Assembly (NCBI GenBank): GCA_002482885.1
Contig: DLGW01000010.1
Span: 45,667-109,666 of the forward strand
Direction of reading: 5' to 3'
Length of the DNA stretch: 64,000 bases
From: Flavobacteriaceae bacterium UBA7684
GTDB lineage: Bacteria > Bacteroidota > Bacteroidia > Flavobacteriales > Flavobacteriaceae
Under the pieces are notes generated by a model, which ran no database searches, had not been told where the DNA came from, and saw nothing but the letters and a program-made list of their open reading frames with translations. Shown piece by piece: positions 26,125 through 34,945 of this stretch. How positions within the stretch are numbered: position 1 is the stretch's first letter; the number at the start of each line of letters is the position of its first letter. The position numbers and the translations under genes are program-made.

Positions 26125-27576
26125 TTAAAACTGAAAATAAATAAAAGGCGTTTCTTCAGTTTGCATAAATAGTCCAATTAAGAAAACAATAAATGCGTAA
26201 AAACACCACTTGGTAAAGAAGTTCCATTTTAATCCGAGACTTTCTAAAGCATGTTCGTTTCTTCTTCCTATCCATTCTATAGATATAAAAAAGATTAGTA
26301 ATAAATATAAATAAATAGATTTTTTAATGCCCTCGAATTCGGGGATTGTAAATAATGATTTTGAAAAAATATGATTTATAATTTCAAAAGCGTGGGTTAT
26401 ATTTTCTGATCTAAAAAATATCCATGAAAACACAACCATAACAAAGGTGAAAACTATCTTAAAGAAATCTTTTAGTGAAGGTAAGCTACTGTTTAGCGCT
26501 ACAATTTCAATGTTTTTTCGATTGTTGTTAGTTAGTAATAAGGGCAAAAAGTAAATAGCATTTAATAACCCCCAAATGATAAAAGTCCAATTAGCACCAT
26601 GCCAAAATCCACTGACTAAAAAAACAATAAAGGTATTTCGGATTTTAGTGCTAAGATTTCCTTTACTACCCCCTAGGGGTAAATAAAGGTAATCTCTAAA
26701 CCAAGTAGAAAGCGAAATATGCCATCTCCTCCAAAATTCGGCAATATCTCTAGAGAAATAAGGAAAAGCAAAATTCTTCATCAAATTAAAGCCAAATAAT
26801 CTAGAGGTGCCTATAGCAATGTCTGAATAGCCAGAAAAATCACCATAAATTTGAAAAGTAAAAAAGACGCCTCCTAAAAATAAAGTGCTTCCAGAATATT
26901 CATTTGAATTTTCAAAAATTAGATTAGCATATTTGGCGCAATTGTCGGCAATCACCATTTTTTTGAATAACCCCCATAAAATTTGTCTCAATCCATCAAC
27001 GGATTTATGATAACTAAAGGTTCTTTGGGTATAAAATTGAGGTAATAGATTACTTGCTCTTTCAATGGGACCCGCTACTAGTTGAGGAAAAAAACTAACA
27101 AAAGCACCAAAGGCAATAAAATCTTTAGTGGGTTCTAGTTTTTTATAATAAACGTCAATAGTATAACTCATCGTTTGGAAGGTATAAAAACTAATACCTA
27201 CAGGAAGAATTATTGATAAAGAATCTATTCCTATCGGGTTGCCAAAGAAGCTAAATGCTGTTTTTATGTTGTCTAGAAAAAAATTGTAATACTTAAAGTA
27301 GCCTAAAAGCCCTAGATTTAAACAGATACTAATCCATAGTAAAATCTTACGGTTAAAATCTTTTTTGTAATAGTTTAACCCAACCCCAATAGAGTAGTCG
27401 ATCAAAGTGCTTAAGAATATTAATATTAAAAATTTAGCATCCCACCATCCATAAAATATATAGCTTACAATTAGTATGAATAAGTTCTGTGTTCGTAAAT
27501 TAGTTTTGCTTAATAGCCAATAAATAAAAAACGTTAATGGTAGAAATATTGCGAAATCTAAAGAGTTAAAAAGCAT
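26125..27576 (-). CDS. MBOAT-family O-acyltransferase
   Basis: 483-residue integral membrane protein with around ten hydrophobic segments. Family signatures: FWRRWHISLSTWFRDYLYLP and the catalytic His in LVSGFWHGANWTFI. It resembles AlgI-type alginate O-acetyltransferases. Together with the SGNH protein downstream it should O-acylate an exported polysaccharide or peptidoglycan-linked glycan. The 14-kb polysaccharide cluster at 40886 could supply a substrate, but there is no direct link. Confidence 0.9.
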   Translation of the reverse strand: MLFNSLDFAIFLPLTFFIYWLLSKTNLRTQNLFILIVSYIFYGWWDAKFLILIFLSTLIDYSIGVGLNYYKKDFNRKILLWISICLNLGLLGYFKYYNFFLDNIKTAFSFFGNPIGIDSLSIILPVGISFYTFQTMSYTIDVYYKKLEPTKDFIAFGAFVSFFPQLVAGPIERASNLLPQFYTQRTFSYHKSVDGLRQILWGLFKKMVIADNCAKYANLIFENSNEYSGSTLFLGGVFFTFQIYGDFSGYSDIAIGTSRLFGFNLMKNFAFPYFSRDIAEFWRRWHISLSTWFRDYLYLPLGGSKGNLSTKIRNTFIVFLVSGFWHGANWTFIIWGLLNAIYFLPLLLTNNNRKNIEIVALNSSLPSLKDFFKIVFTFVMVVFSWIFFRSENITHAFEIINHIFSKSLFTIPEFEGIKKSIYLYLLLIFFISIEWIGRRNEHALESLGLKWNFFTKWCFYAFIVFLIGLFMQTEETPFIYFQF

Positions 27577-27628
27577 TTTAGAGTATAATTAAGTATTATC
27601 ATATTATCGGTAAAATTAAATTTATTTA

Positions 27629-29155
27629 TTACATAATCGTAAATTCAACACGTCTGTTTAGCTGTCTGCCTTCTTCAGTATCATTGGTAGAAACCGGTTT
27701 GCTTTTTCCGTAGCCTTTTGCCATTATTCTATTCGCTTTAATTCCTTTCGCAATTAAGTATTGCGTTACCGATTGTGCACGTTCTTCAGATAATTTTAGG
27801 TTAGAAGCTTCGTTACCTACATTATCGGTGTGTCCAGACATTTCAATACTCATTTTACTATTCTCTTTCATAATGGTAACCAATCGGTCTAATTCTGGGT
27901 AAGATTCCGCTCGTAAGGTAGCTTTTCCAAAATCAAAGAAAATATTGTTCAAACGAACGGTTTGTCCTTTTTCTATAGGTACTAAATATAAATCACGTTT
28001 AATTTCTTGATAGGCTTCTACTTTTGTTAAGTCAATGTTTGCTGATTCCGAAATAAAGTTTTGTGCAAAGGCTCTAAAACTATATAAGTTTCCGTAAGGC
28101 AATACAATTTTATAACTACCGTCTATAGGGCTAGATAAAGCATTACCTGCTTCTTCGTTATTAGGTAAAGTTTCATATACTAAATCTGCACTGATGGGTT
28201 CTTTAGTTTTAGCATTATAAACATTACCCGAAATCAATACTACAGGGTTGGGTTTGTCTGATTCTTTTAGTTTGATTCTAACAATATCTGACTTTCCGAT
28301 AGATTTATCGCTAGAACTCATGTAAGCATATTCACCACTCGCGTCAATAGCAAAATAAGCATCCCATTTAGGTGTATTTACAGGAGGACCTAAGTTTACG
28401 GGGTCGCTCCATTTTTTCCAGCTGTCGTCTAATCTTTTAGACATCCAAATGTCGTTATTACCTAAACCACCTGGGCGATTGCTGGAAAAATAAAGAGTAA
28501 CTCCGTCGGATGCCAAAGAAGGAGACATATAGTTAAACTTAGGGTCGTCAAATAAATCACTTAATTTTTTAGGTTTAGACCATTTGTCGTTTTTTTCTAA
28601 TTTGCTGTAATACAAGGTGTTGATTTCTCCATCTTTAGTTTCAGAAAAACTGAAAATAATGTATTTACCATCGTTGGTCATGAGTTGGTTGGCGAATTTT
28701 CCCACACTTAAATCGTCGTAATCTTTAATGATTTGCCCTTTTGGAGTAGACCATCCACTAGCGGTTTTAGTACACATAGAAATACCTCTATTTTGGTATT
28801 TTCCATCTTCATAATAGCCTTTAATCATAATTCTATTCCCGTCTGGCGAAACCCAAATTACTGCGTTAAAATTTTGTTGATTTAAAGGGTACTGGGCGTG
28901 AATAGCTTTTGTCCAATTTCCTTTCTCGTCTTTGGTGCTGTACCAAATATCCTCAGATTTACCTTTTTCAGCTTGTTTGGTGTTTTCTGGGTGGTTAGAT
29001 ACAATAAAGAACAAGATATTTCCATCGGCAGAAATTACTGGTTTAATTTCGGAATGAATGCTGTTTACGTTTGCGCCTAAATTTTCTACTTCAGATTGCG
29101 CAAAAGAGGGGGTTAATACTGTAAAGAACAGTATTGATAAAATCCATTTTTTCAT
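27629..29155 (-). CDS. OmpA-family protein with PD40 repeats
   Basis: 508 residues: signal peptide MKKWILSILFFTVLTPSFAQ, then WD40-like PD40 beta-propeller blades (SADGNILFFIVSN; SPSLASDGVTLYFSSNRPGG; AIDASGEYAYMSSSD), a carboxypeptidase-regulatory-like domain (SGNVYNAKTKEPISADLV), and a C-terminal OmpA domain with NIFFDFGKATLR and the peptidoglycan-binding HTDNVGNEASN. This layout is common for Bacteroidetes envelope anchors, some linked to T9SS. It is a single gene. Confidence 0.9.
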   Translation of the reverse strand: MKKWILSILFFTVLTPSFAQSEVENLGANVNSIHSEIKPVISADGNILFFIVSNHPENTKQAEKGKSEDIWYSTKDEKGNWTKAIHAQYPLNQQNFNAVIWVSPDGNRIMIKGYYEDGKYQNRGISMCTKTASGWSTPKGQIIKDYDDLSVGKFANQLMTNDGKYIIFSFSETKDGEINTLYYSKLEKNDKWSKPKKLSDLFDDPKFNYMSPSLASDGVTLYFSSNRPGGLGNNDIWMSKRLDDSWKKWSDPVNLGPPVNTPKWDAYFAIDASGEYAYMSSSDKSIGKSDIVRIKLKESDKPNPVVLISGNVYNAKTKEPISADLVYETLPNNEEAGNALSSPIDGSYKIVLPYGNLYSFRAFAQNFISESANIDLTKVEAYQEIKRDLYLVPIEKGQTVRLNNIFFDFGKATLRAESYPELDRLVTIMKENSKMSIEMSGHTDNVGNEASNLKLSEERAQSVTQYLIAKGIKANRIMAKGYGKSKPVSTNDTEEGRQLNRRVEFTIM

Positions 29156-29238
29156 AGTAGTTAGTTTTAGATGAGGTTATCAGATTACCAAAATAATAAT
29201 TTTAAGGTTTTAAATGGCTTTTTTGATAAAAAAAACAC

Positions 29239-29272
29239 CATATTTGTAAACAGGATAAAATTATCTTGTTTA
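29239..29272 (+). promoter_or_regulatory. ric promoter with palindromic operator
   Basis: CATATTTG (29239-29246) is one base off the TAnnTTTG -7 box. Immediately after it, TAAACAGGATAA (29247-29258) and TTATCTTGTTTA (29261-29272) form a 12-bp inverted repeat with one mismatch and a 2-nt centre. A dimeric repressor bound here would block transcription start. The Rrf2 protein encoded at 30133 is the obvious candidate. Confidence 0.65.
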
Positions 29273-29331
29273 TGATTTAAGTCATGTTTTTAACTTCATT
29301 AAAGTACTAATCTTGTAAAAAAATATAAGCT

Positions 29332-30048
29332 ATGAATATAACATCAGAAACCAGAATCGGAGAGTTGGTTGCTCAAGATTACAGAACTGCCCTTGTATTT
29401 AAAAAACATAAAATTGACTTTTGTTGTCAAGGGGGAAGAACCATTAAAGAGGCTTGCGAAAAAAAAGATTTGCTGGAAAGTGAAGTTTTGCAAGAGTTAG
29501 AAAATATTTACACCGCAGTTGCACCCATCAATAATTTTCAGGATTTTAAATTAGATGATTTGGTCGATTACATAGAAGAAAATCATCATTTATATGTTGC
29601 GCAAGCCCTACCGGTTATTCAACAATATTTGGATAAAGTTTGTAAAGTACACGGAGCGCATCGCCCAGAATTATTTCAAATTAATGAATTATTCAGCGAA
29701 TCTGCCGAAGAACTTTCGCACCACATGATGAAAGAAGAATTGGTGTTGTTTCCTTTTGTAAAAAGAATGGCTCAGGCGCAAAGGGATAATGAAAAATTAG
29801 AATTGCCAGGTTATGGCAGTGTAGAAAATCCAATTGCCATGATGAAACACGAACACAATACCGAAGGGGAAAGATTCCGAAAAATAGCCGAGTTAAGTAA
29901 TGATTATCAGCCACCTGTCGAAGCTTGCAATACTTACCGAGTAGTTTTTGCATTATTAAAAGAGTTCGAAGAAGATTTGCACAAACACATTCACTTAGAA
30001 AATAACATTCTTTTTCCGAAGGCCATTGAGTTAGAAAAAGCATTTTAG
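29332..30048 (+). CDS. ric: Iron-sulfur cluster repair di-iron protein (Ric/ScdA/YtfE)
   Basis: Repairs Fe-S clusters after nitric oxide or oxidative damage. 238 residues: N-terminal ScdA-type segment ending in HKIDFCCQGG, then a hemerythrin-like four-helix bundle with the metal ligands HH at ENHHLY, SHHMMKEE, MKHEHNTEG and LHKHIHLENN. The link to the nitrite module is functional: nitrite reduction generates NO. It is followed by a terminator and an Rrf2 gene. Confidence 0.95.
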   Translation: MNITSETRIGELVAQDYRTALVFKKHKIDFCCQGGRTIKEACEKKDLLESEVLQELENIYTAVAPINNFQDFKLDDLVDYIEENHHLYVAQALPVIQQYLDKVCKVHGAHRPELFQINELFSESAEELSHHMMKEELVLFPFVKRMAQAQRDNEKLELPGYGSVENPIAMMKHEHNTEGERFRKIAELSNDYQPPVEACNTYRVVFALLKEFEEDLHKHIHLENNILFPKAIELEKAF

Positions 30049-30063
30049 TAAAAAAACAGTTCA

Positions 30064-30100
30064 TCTCTTGACAAACATCATGTTTTGTCAAGAGATTTTT
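30064..30100 (+). terminator. Terminator after ric
   Basis: TCTCTTGACAAA (30064-30075) and TTTGTCAAGAGA (30084-30095) pair perfectly over 12 bp, followed by TTTTT. The Rrf2 gene starts 33 nt beyond, so it needs its own promoter or read-through. Confidence 0.85.
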
Positions 30101-30132
30101 CTTTTAATTTGCGGTATCAAAATCATAAAAAG

Positions 30133-30567
30133 ATGTTTTCCAAGGCTTGTGAATATGCGGTTAGGTGCACGATTTACATTGCTTCGCAATCTCAACAAGG
30201 ATTACGGACCGATATAAAAGAGATTGCTAAAAATATTGCTTCTCCAGAGGCTTTTACTGCTAAAATTCTTCAAAAATTAGTTCGAGAAGGTTTGGTTACT
30301 TCGGTTAAAGGTCACGGAGGTGGTTTTGAAATGACAGGGCAACAAATTAATCAGGTTACCGTTTTTCATATCGTAAAAGCCATTGATGACGATGGAACAG
30401 TTACGGGTTGTTTTATGGGATTAAAACAATGTTCGGAAACACATCCTTGCCCGATGCACGAACGCTACAAACAAGTCCGAAGCGATTTTAAACAACTACT
30501 TCAGGATACTAAAATTCAGGAATTGCTATCGGGTTTAAAATCAGGGGAATCTTTCTTAATGATATGA
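30133..30567 (+). CDS. Rrf2-family transcriptional regulator (NsrR/IscR-like)
   Basis: 144 residues from ATG 30133; the frame also extends upstream to a TTG inside the ric terminator, which is not credible as a start. Winged helix: MFSKACEYAVRCTIYIA, DIKEIAKNIASPEAFTAKIL, VKGHGGGFEM. Three cysteines lie in CFMGLKQCSETHPC, the spacing class that binds a [2Fe-2S] or [4Fe-4S] cluster in NsrR and IscR. A role as NO-sensing repressor of ric fits the neighbour and the palindrome at 29247-29272. Confidence 0.9.
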   Translation: MFSKACEYAVRCTIYIASQSQQGLRTDIKEIAKNIASPEAFTAKILQKLVREGLVTSVKGHGGGFEMTGQQINQVTVFHIVKAIDDDGTVTGCFMGLKQCSETHPCPMHERYKQVRSDFKQLLQDTKIQELLSGLKSGESFLMI

Positions 30568-30599
30568 TTTTTAGGTAAACGATAGAATCACATTCTAAA

Positions 30600-33437
30600 T
30601 CAAAACCATTTTCGGGTATATAACCTTACCAAAGTTTGTGGGCTTAAAGTAACTACAAATCGAATTTTTTCATTGTAATTAGGCTGGGCAATTTCCCATC
30701 CGTTAGAGGAATTTACAGGAAAATATAATTCAAAAAAATCGGGTACTAAACTGATTCTTACACCACTATCATATAAAAATTCTGCGGCCTGATGTCTGTT
30801 TTTTACAATTCCAAGATCTCCGTAAAGTTCAAACCAATTCCAAACATTAAATCCAAAGTTAGCCGTAGTTAACCATTGGTTGGCAAAAGGCGTTTTTAGT
30901 TTGGATTTGAATCCACCCTCGGCAATGATGATTTGTTGGCTATATAATCCTGTGCTTTCGGAACGGCCGTAATAGTTGTGTTCAAATAAGTAATCCGTAG
31001 GTCGGTCTAGGGCAAAATCAAAAAAGGAGTGATTGATGTTTCGGTATAAAAAAGTTCCTGCGTATAGTCGTATATGAAATTGTTGATTGGTAGTAAATAG
31101 GTAGCGGTAGCTGGTTTCTACGGCTGCTTTTCCAAAGTTTTTAGCAAATTGCACATCGGTATTAAAGCCTTTATGCGATAATAATTCACTTTTATTTTTG
31201 TTGTATTTAAGATTAAAAACACCATAATCGATTAGGTTTTCGGTAGGCGTGTAAATACTTTTTTCCCGATGTATTAAAACGTATTTAGCCATGACTCTTT
31301 GCGAATAATTATTTCGTAAATCGTCTTTATCTCTAAAAATTAAACTTACGGCTGGGGTAAATTTATAGTATCGGGCATCGGCGGTATAATCAAATTGCGA
31401 ACCCGATAGGTAGTAACGTACCAAGTATAGGTTGTTGTTTCGAATGTAATGGTTATAGGTTAAAGCCGCATTACCCACTACTCCGTTAGAACGATAAGAA
31501 TAAAATGGATTAAAGTCAACTTCAAAAGGTTTGTTAATAATCGATTTGTTGTGTAAACGCATCCCTAAATACAAACCGTTGTATAGGTTGTAATCCAAAA
31601 TGGGTACGTAAAATATTTGTCTTTTAGCAGGATCTTCTATATCTGTAAAAAAACTAAACTTATATGGGCGGACTCCACTTAGTCCGTTATGAATGTTTTT
31701 TTGATTGTTGCGTAAATTGTATTCAGGCAAGCTAATATCGTGGTTTAAAATAATGCGATTTGCGCCATTTTTAGGAATTACAAAAGAGGTATCTATATTG
31801 ATTTTAGGAAGCCATTGTTTAAACAGCATTTTCTTTTTATTAAAACCATATAAAGCAATAGGTATAGCACTTTGTCCTTTGTTTTTAATGGTAATGCTTA
31901 AGCTATCTGTGCCAATTTGTCTTACAGCTTTTAGTTGATAATCAATAAGATTGTTCGTTTCGATTAAGTTTTTAAAAAACCATTGGGTGTTGGTATTTGT
32001 TTTTTGTTGACTTAGATTTTTAAAATCTTTTTGATTACTGGGTTTTGATTTGCCCATTTGATAAAATTCTTTAAAAATAGATTCGGTGGCTTCTGAACCG
32101 TATAAATCACTAAAATATTTAAAAGCAGTACCTGTTTTATACTTACCACTTATTTTTTCATTGAATCTAATCAATTGATTTTTAGGACTTCCAGAAGCCT
32201 GATCCATATTGTTTCTTGCCATGAACAAATACAAATTGTAATACTGTTCGTTAAACCCGATTTGAGCAAAATGATATCTTTTTAAAAATGAAGTCGTAGC
32301 TAAATCACCAATCAGTTTTACGTTTGGATAATATTGCTGAATATACTTTTGCATAAAGTAGATTTGATAAGCATCTATAATCCAACCATCTTCGCGAATA
32401 TTTAGGTTTAAGCTGGTTTTTAAAAATTGACTTAAATAGGTTTTTAAGAATTTGATTTCGTACTGAAATTCGTCGGAAAAAGGACTGATAAACGAAGGTA
32501 ATTGATTGAGTCCGTAAACAGGATTTCTGTCGTAATCACTTTGGCTAACTAAAATAGAACCATGCGGATAATTTCCAATATGATTTTGTACAAAAAGAGT
32601 GATTTTATCAATTAAAGTAGATTTTTCTACTTCGTGTAAACGGTGGTCGGCTAGATTGGTAATTACTTCGGTTACTTCGTTTTTGTAATGTCCAAAGGAA
32701 TTTTCTTTTTCTAAATTTAATCTGAATTCGATTCTATTTTTTCCTTTCAATACAAGTGTTTTTTGAACCGATGTTTTTTCGGCAACAACCACGTCAAAAT
32801 CGGTATTGATTTGGTAATCAACAGGAAAAGTAATTTTTGCTTCAAAATCAGTAGGCGGTGCCGAAGCATCATCTAGATTTAAATTACTAAATCCTTCAAA
32901 ACCTTTATTCGGAGTATATCTTACAGGAAATAAAAACCATTCTTTTAAGTTTACCGTGTTATTGGTATAGCCATAACCTGTAAACTTGGCATGGGGGATT
33001 TTAATTAAATAAGTAAGGTTGATTTTTGTTTTTTCAGAAGGATACAAAGGTTTTTTAAAATATACCTTAATTAAGTCAGGATTGTTTTTTTCGCGTTCCC
33101 ATTTCATTTTTTTGAAATCCTCTGCGTACACCGAATCAATTTGGGTAAAGCCTTTTTGATTTTTGCTAGATAGGTAAAAACTTCTAATAAATTCATCCGA
33201 AAAACGTTGCGCTAATGGCGTTTTGTTGGATGAATAACTGTTGCTCCAATCGTTTAAAATAAAATACCTTAAAGTATCCTTACTTTGATTGTGAAACGTT
33301 AAATTTTGTTTGATTCGTAAGATATTTTCTTTAGTATCTAACTGTGCTTCTAATTGTATATGATGCTGAGCTTGAACATTAAAAAGGTTCAAACCAAAAC
33401 ATAAAAGGAAAAAAGAAATAAGGTGTTTAAAGGTCAT
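30600..33437 (-). CDS. Degenerate M1-peptidase-like domain fused to an outer-membrane beta-barrel
   Basis: 945 residues with a signal peptide (to about residue 23). Residues about 25-480 follow the M1 aminopeptidase fold: the N-terminal beta domain, YGLNQLPSF (308-316) in the place of GAMEN, and DGWIIDAYQIYF (350-361) in the place of the WLNEGFAEY segment. The zinc motif HExxH is replaced by YEIKF (326-330) and the third ligand by Asp355, so peptidase activity is unlikely. From about 600 on, alternating aromatic strands ending in KWF look like an outer-membrane barrel. Function unknown, perhaps binding or secretion of a surface partner. Confidence 0.75.
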   Translation of the reverse strand: MTFKHLISFFLLCFGLNLFNVQAQHHIQLEAQLDTKENILRIKQNLTFHNQSKDTLRYFILNDWSNSYSSNKTPLAQRFSDEFIRSFYLSSKNQKGFTQIDSVYAEDFKKMKWEREKNNPDLIKVYFKKPLYPSEKTKINLTYLIKIPHAKFTGYGYTNNTVNLKEWFLFPVRYTPNKGFEGFSNLNLDDASAPPTDFEAKITFPVDYQINTDFDVVVAEKTSVQKTLVLKGKNRIEFRLNLEKENSFGHYKNEVTEVITNLADHRLHEVEKSTLIDKITLFVQNHIGNYPHGSILVSQSDYDRNPVYGLNQLPSFISPFSDEFQYEIKFLKTYLSQFLKTSLNLNIREDGWIIDAYQIYFMQKYIQQYYPNVKLIGDLATTSFLKRYHFAQIGFNEQYYNLYLFMARNNMDQASGSPKNQLIRFNEKISGKYKTGTAFKYFSDLYGSEATESIFKEFYQMGKSKPSNQKDFKNLSQQKTNTNTQWFFKNLIETNNLIDYQLKAVRQIGTDSLSITIKNKGQSAIPIALYGFNKKKMLFKQWLPKINIDTSFVIPKNGANRIILNHDISLPEYNLRNNQKNIHNGLSGVRPYKFSFFTDIEDPAKRQIFYVPILDYNLYNGLYLGMRLHNKSIINKPFEVDFNPFYSYRSNGVVGNAALTYNHYIRNNNLYLVRYYLSGSQFDYTADARYYKFTPAVSLIFRDKDDLRNNYSQRVMAKYVLIHREKSIYTPTENLIDYGVFNLKYNKNKSELLSHKGFNTDVQFAKNFGKAAVETSYRYLFTTNQQFHIRLYAGTFLYRNINHSFFDFALDRPTDYLFEHNYYGRSESTGLYSQQIIIAEGGFKSKLKTPFANQWLTTANFGFNVWNWFELYGDLGIVKNRHQAAEFLYDSGVRISLVPDFFELYFPVNSSNGWEIAQPNYNEKIRFVVTLSPQTLVRLYTRKWF

Positions 33438-33450
33438 GATTGGATAAACA

Positions 33451-33493
33451 AAAACTTCCTGCTTGTAGAATATTCTTCTATGAACAGGAAGTT
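33451..33493 (-). terminator. Terminator of the LOG gene
   Basis: AACTTCCTG and CAGGAAGTT (33453-33461 and 33485-33493) form the outer stem and TAGAA/TTCTA extend it inside. On the minus strand a T-rich run follows. Confidence 0.7.
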
Positions 33494-33511
33494 GTAAAGT
33501 AAATAAAATTC

Positions 33512-34237
33512 CTAGAAATTCGGACTTAAAGAATACTTTTTATAGAATTCATCTAATACGGCTACGACTTCTTCTTCGCTGTCTACCAATCGAATCAGGC
33601 TCATATCTTCGGGGCTGATGTTTCCAAACTTTTCTAACATCACCGATTTTATCCAATCAATTAATCCGCTCCAAAATTCGGTACCTACCAAAATAATCGG
33701 AAACTTTCCAATTTTTTTGGTTTGAATTAAGGTAACAGCTTCGAATAATTCATCTAAAGTTCCAAAGCCACCAGGCATTACCACAAATCCTTGTGAATAT
33801 TTAACAAACATTACCTTTCTTACAAAAAAGTAGTCGAACTGAATGTTTTTATCGGCGTCTATATAAGGATTAAAGTGTTGTTCAAAAGGCAAATCAATAT
33901 TAAGTCCTACCGAGATTCCACCACCATGAAAAGCACCTTTGTTACCCGCTTCCATAATACCTGGTCCACCGCCTGTAATGATTCCGTAACCTGCTTTGGT
34001 TATTTTATAAGCAATTTGTTCGGCTAATTGGTAGTATTTGTTTTCGGGGGAAGTTCTTGCAGATCCAAATATGGTAACGCAAGGCCCCATTCTTGCCATA
34101 GCTTCAAAACCATTAACGAACTCAGACATGACTTTAAAAATTGCCCAAGAGTCGTTGGTTTTAATTTCGTTCCAGCTTTTTTGTTTGAATTTTAAATGAA
34201 TGCGTTGTTCTTCATTTTCGTAGTCTGATTGCGCCAT
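33512..34237 (-). CDS. LOG-family nucleoside 5'-monophosphate phosphoribohydrolase (TIGR00730)
   Basis: 241 residues. The lysine decarboxylase-like Rossmann fold shows FGSARTSPENKYY, IITGGGPGIMEAGNKGAF and the catalytic PGGFGTLDELFE. Relatives release bases from AMP-type nucleotides (cytokinin riboside phosphates in plants) and have been mislabelled lysine decarboxylases. It heads no visible operon; WbqC follows upstream on the same strand with a 66-nt gap. Confidence 0.9.
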   Translation of the reverse strand: MAQSDYENEEQRIHLKFKQKSWNEIKTNDSWAIFKVMSEFVNGFEAMARMGPCVTIFGSARTSPENKYYQLAEQIAYKITKAGYGIITGGGPGIMEAGNKGAFHGGGISVGLNIDLPFEQHFNPYIDADKNIQFDYFFVRKVMFVKYSQGFVVMPGGFGTLDELFEAVTLIQTKKIGKFPIILVGTEFWSGLIDWIKSVMLEKFGNISPEDMSLIRLVDSEEEVVAVLDEFYKKYSLSPNF

Positions 34238-34303
34238 AATAACAATAGAATAAGTTTAGTTAGCAGAAAGATACAATTTTATACGTAAAATGCCAGCAAA
34301 CGC

Positions 34304-34936
34304 TTATAATAAAGTAGGGAAGGGTTGTTTTTTTAAATAATCTAAAGCGTATCTACCTTCGTTAAAAATCAAATCCAAAATGCTTAAGTTGTTGATAAAG
34401 CCATGTTTATCTTCAAAAACTTGCGAGTAAGGATTTAATTGAATAGCGTCTTTTTTTCCGTTGGCTAAGGCTCTTAAATCAATTAAATCTGTGGGAGTGT
34501 GAAAATATTCTGTTGTAGGAATAAAATTCAAGTTAGAATTGGATAAAAAACCTTTAATCAATTCAAAAATTTCCAAATTCAAATCCAGTAAAAAGGTGGG
34601 TTTGTTTTCAAAAATAGGTTTTAAATCATCTTCAAAAAATTCAAAAAAAGGAGAACTGCGGTAAGCGGCTTCTAAGGACTTAAAATGTTGTTTTTGCCAA
34701 TCAAAAGCATATTCAATTTTAACGTCTTTGCTTTTTTGATGACGTTTTTCGGTATGATGTTTTATAGGAACGTTAAGTAATTGCCTGCCATTCGGACTAT
34801 AAACATACATACGGTTGCGGTTGGTTTGTTTTTGAAAATGATCTTCTAATTCAAAATGAATTTCCGAAGCTTGAACCATAGCCACATATTGACTAACAGA
34901 AGGGAAATAACAAGGAATTAAAAGCGTTTTCATCAA
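34304..34936 (-). CDS. WbqC-like family protein
   Basis: 210 residues. The family pattern is clear: LLIPCYFPSVSQYVAMVQAS at the N-terminus, NRNRMYVYSPNGRQLLNVPI, and EAAYRSSPFFEFFEDD. WbqC relatives occur in polysaccharide clusters but also, as here, next to lepB in flavobacteria. No activity is established. It lies 9 nt after lepB. Confidence 0.87.
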   Translation of the reverse strand: MMKTLLIPCYFPSVSQYVAMVQASEIHFELEDHFQKQTNRNRMYVYSPNGRQLLNVPIKHHTEKRHQKSKDVKIEYAFDWQKQHFKSLEAAYRSSPFFEFFEDDLKPIFENKPTFLLDLNLEIFELIKGFLSNSNLNFIPTTEYFHTPTDLIDLRALANGKKDAIQLNPYSQVFEDKHGFINNLSILDLIFNEGRYALDYLKKQPFPTLL

Positions 34937-34945
34937 ATCAGGGAT

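Noticed and set aside
27629..29155. PorE-type T9SS anchor
   Set aside because: PD40, regulatory-like and OmpA domains are shared, but no TPR segment is seen and no other T9SS core gene is adjacent, so only a general OmpA label is justified.
29693..30091. Minus-strand ORF of 132 codons across ric and its terminator
   Set aside because: Shadow of ric; starts in the terminator hairpin.
30085..30132. Extended TTG start for the Rrf2 regulator
   Set aside because: It lies inside the ric terminator stem and adds residues not present in the family.
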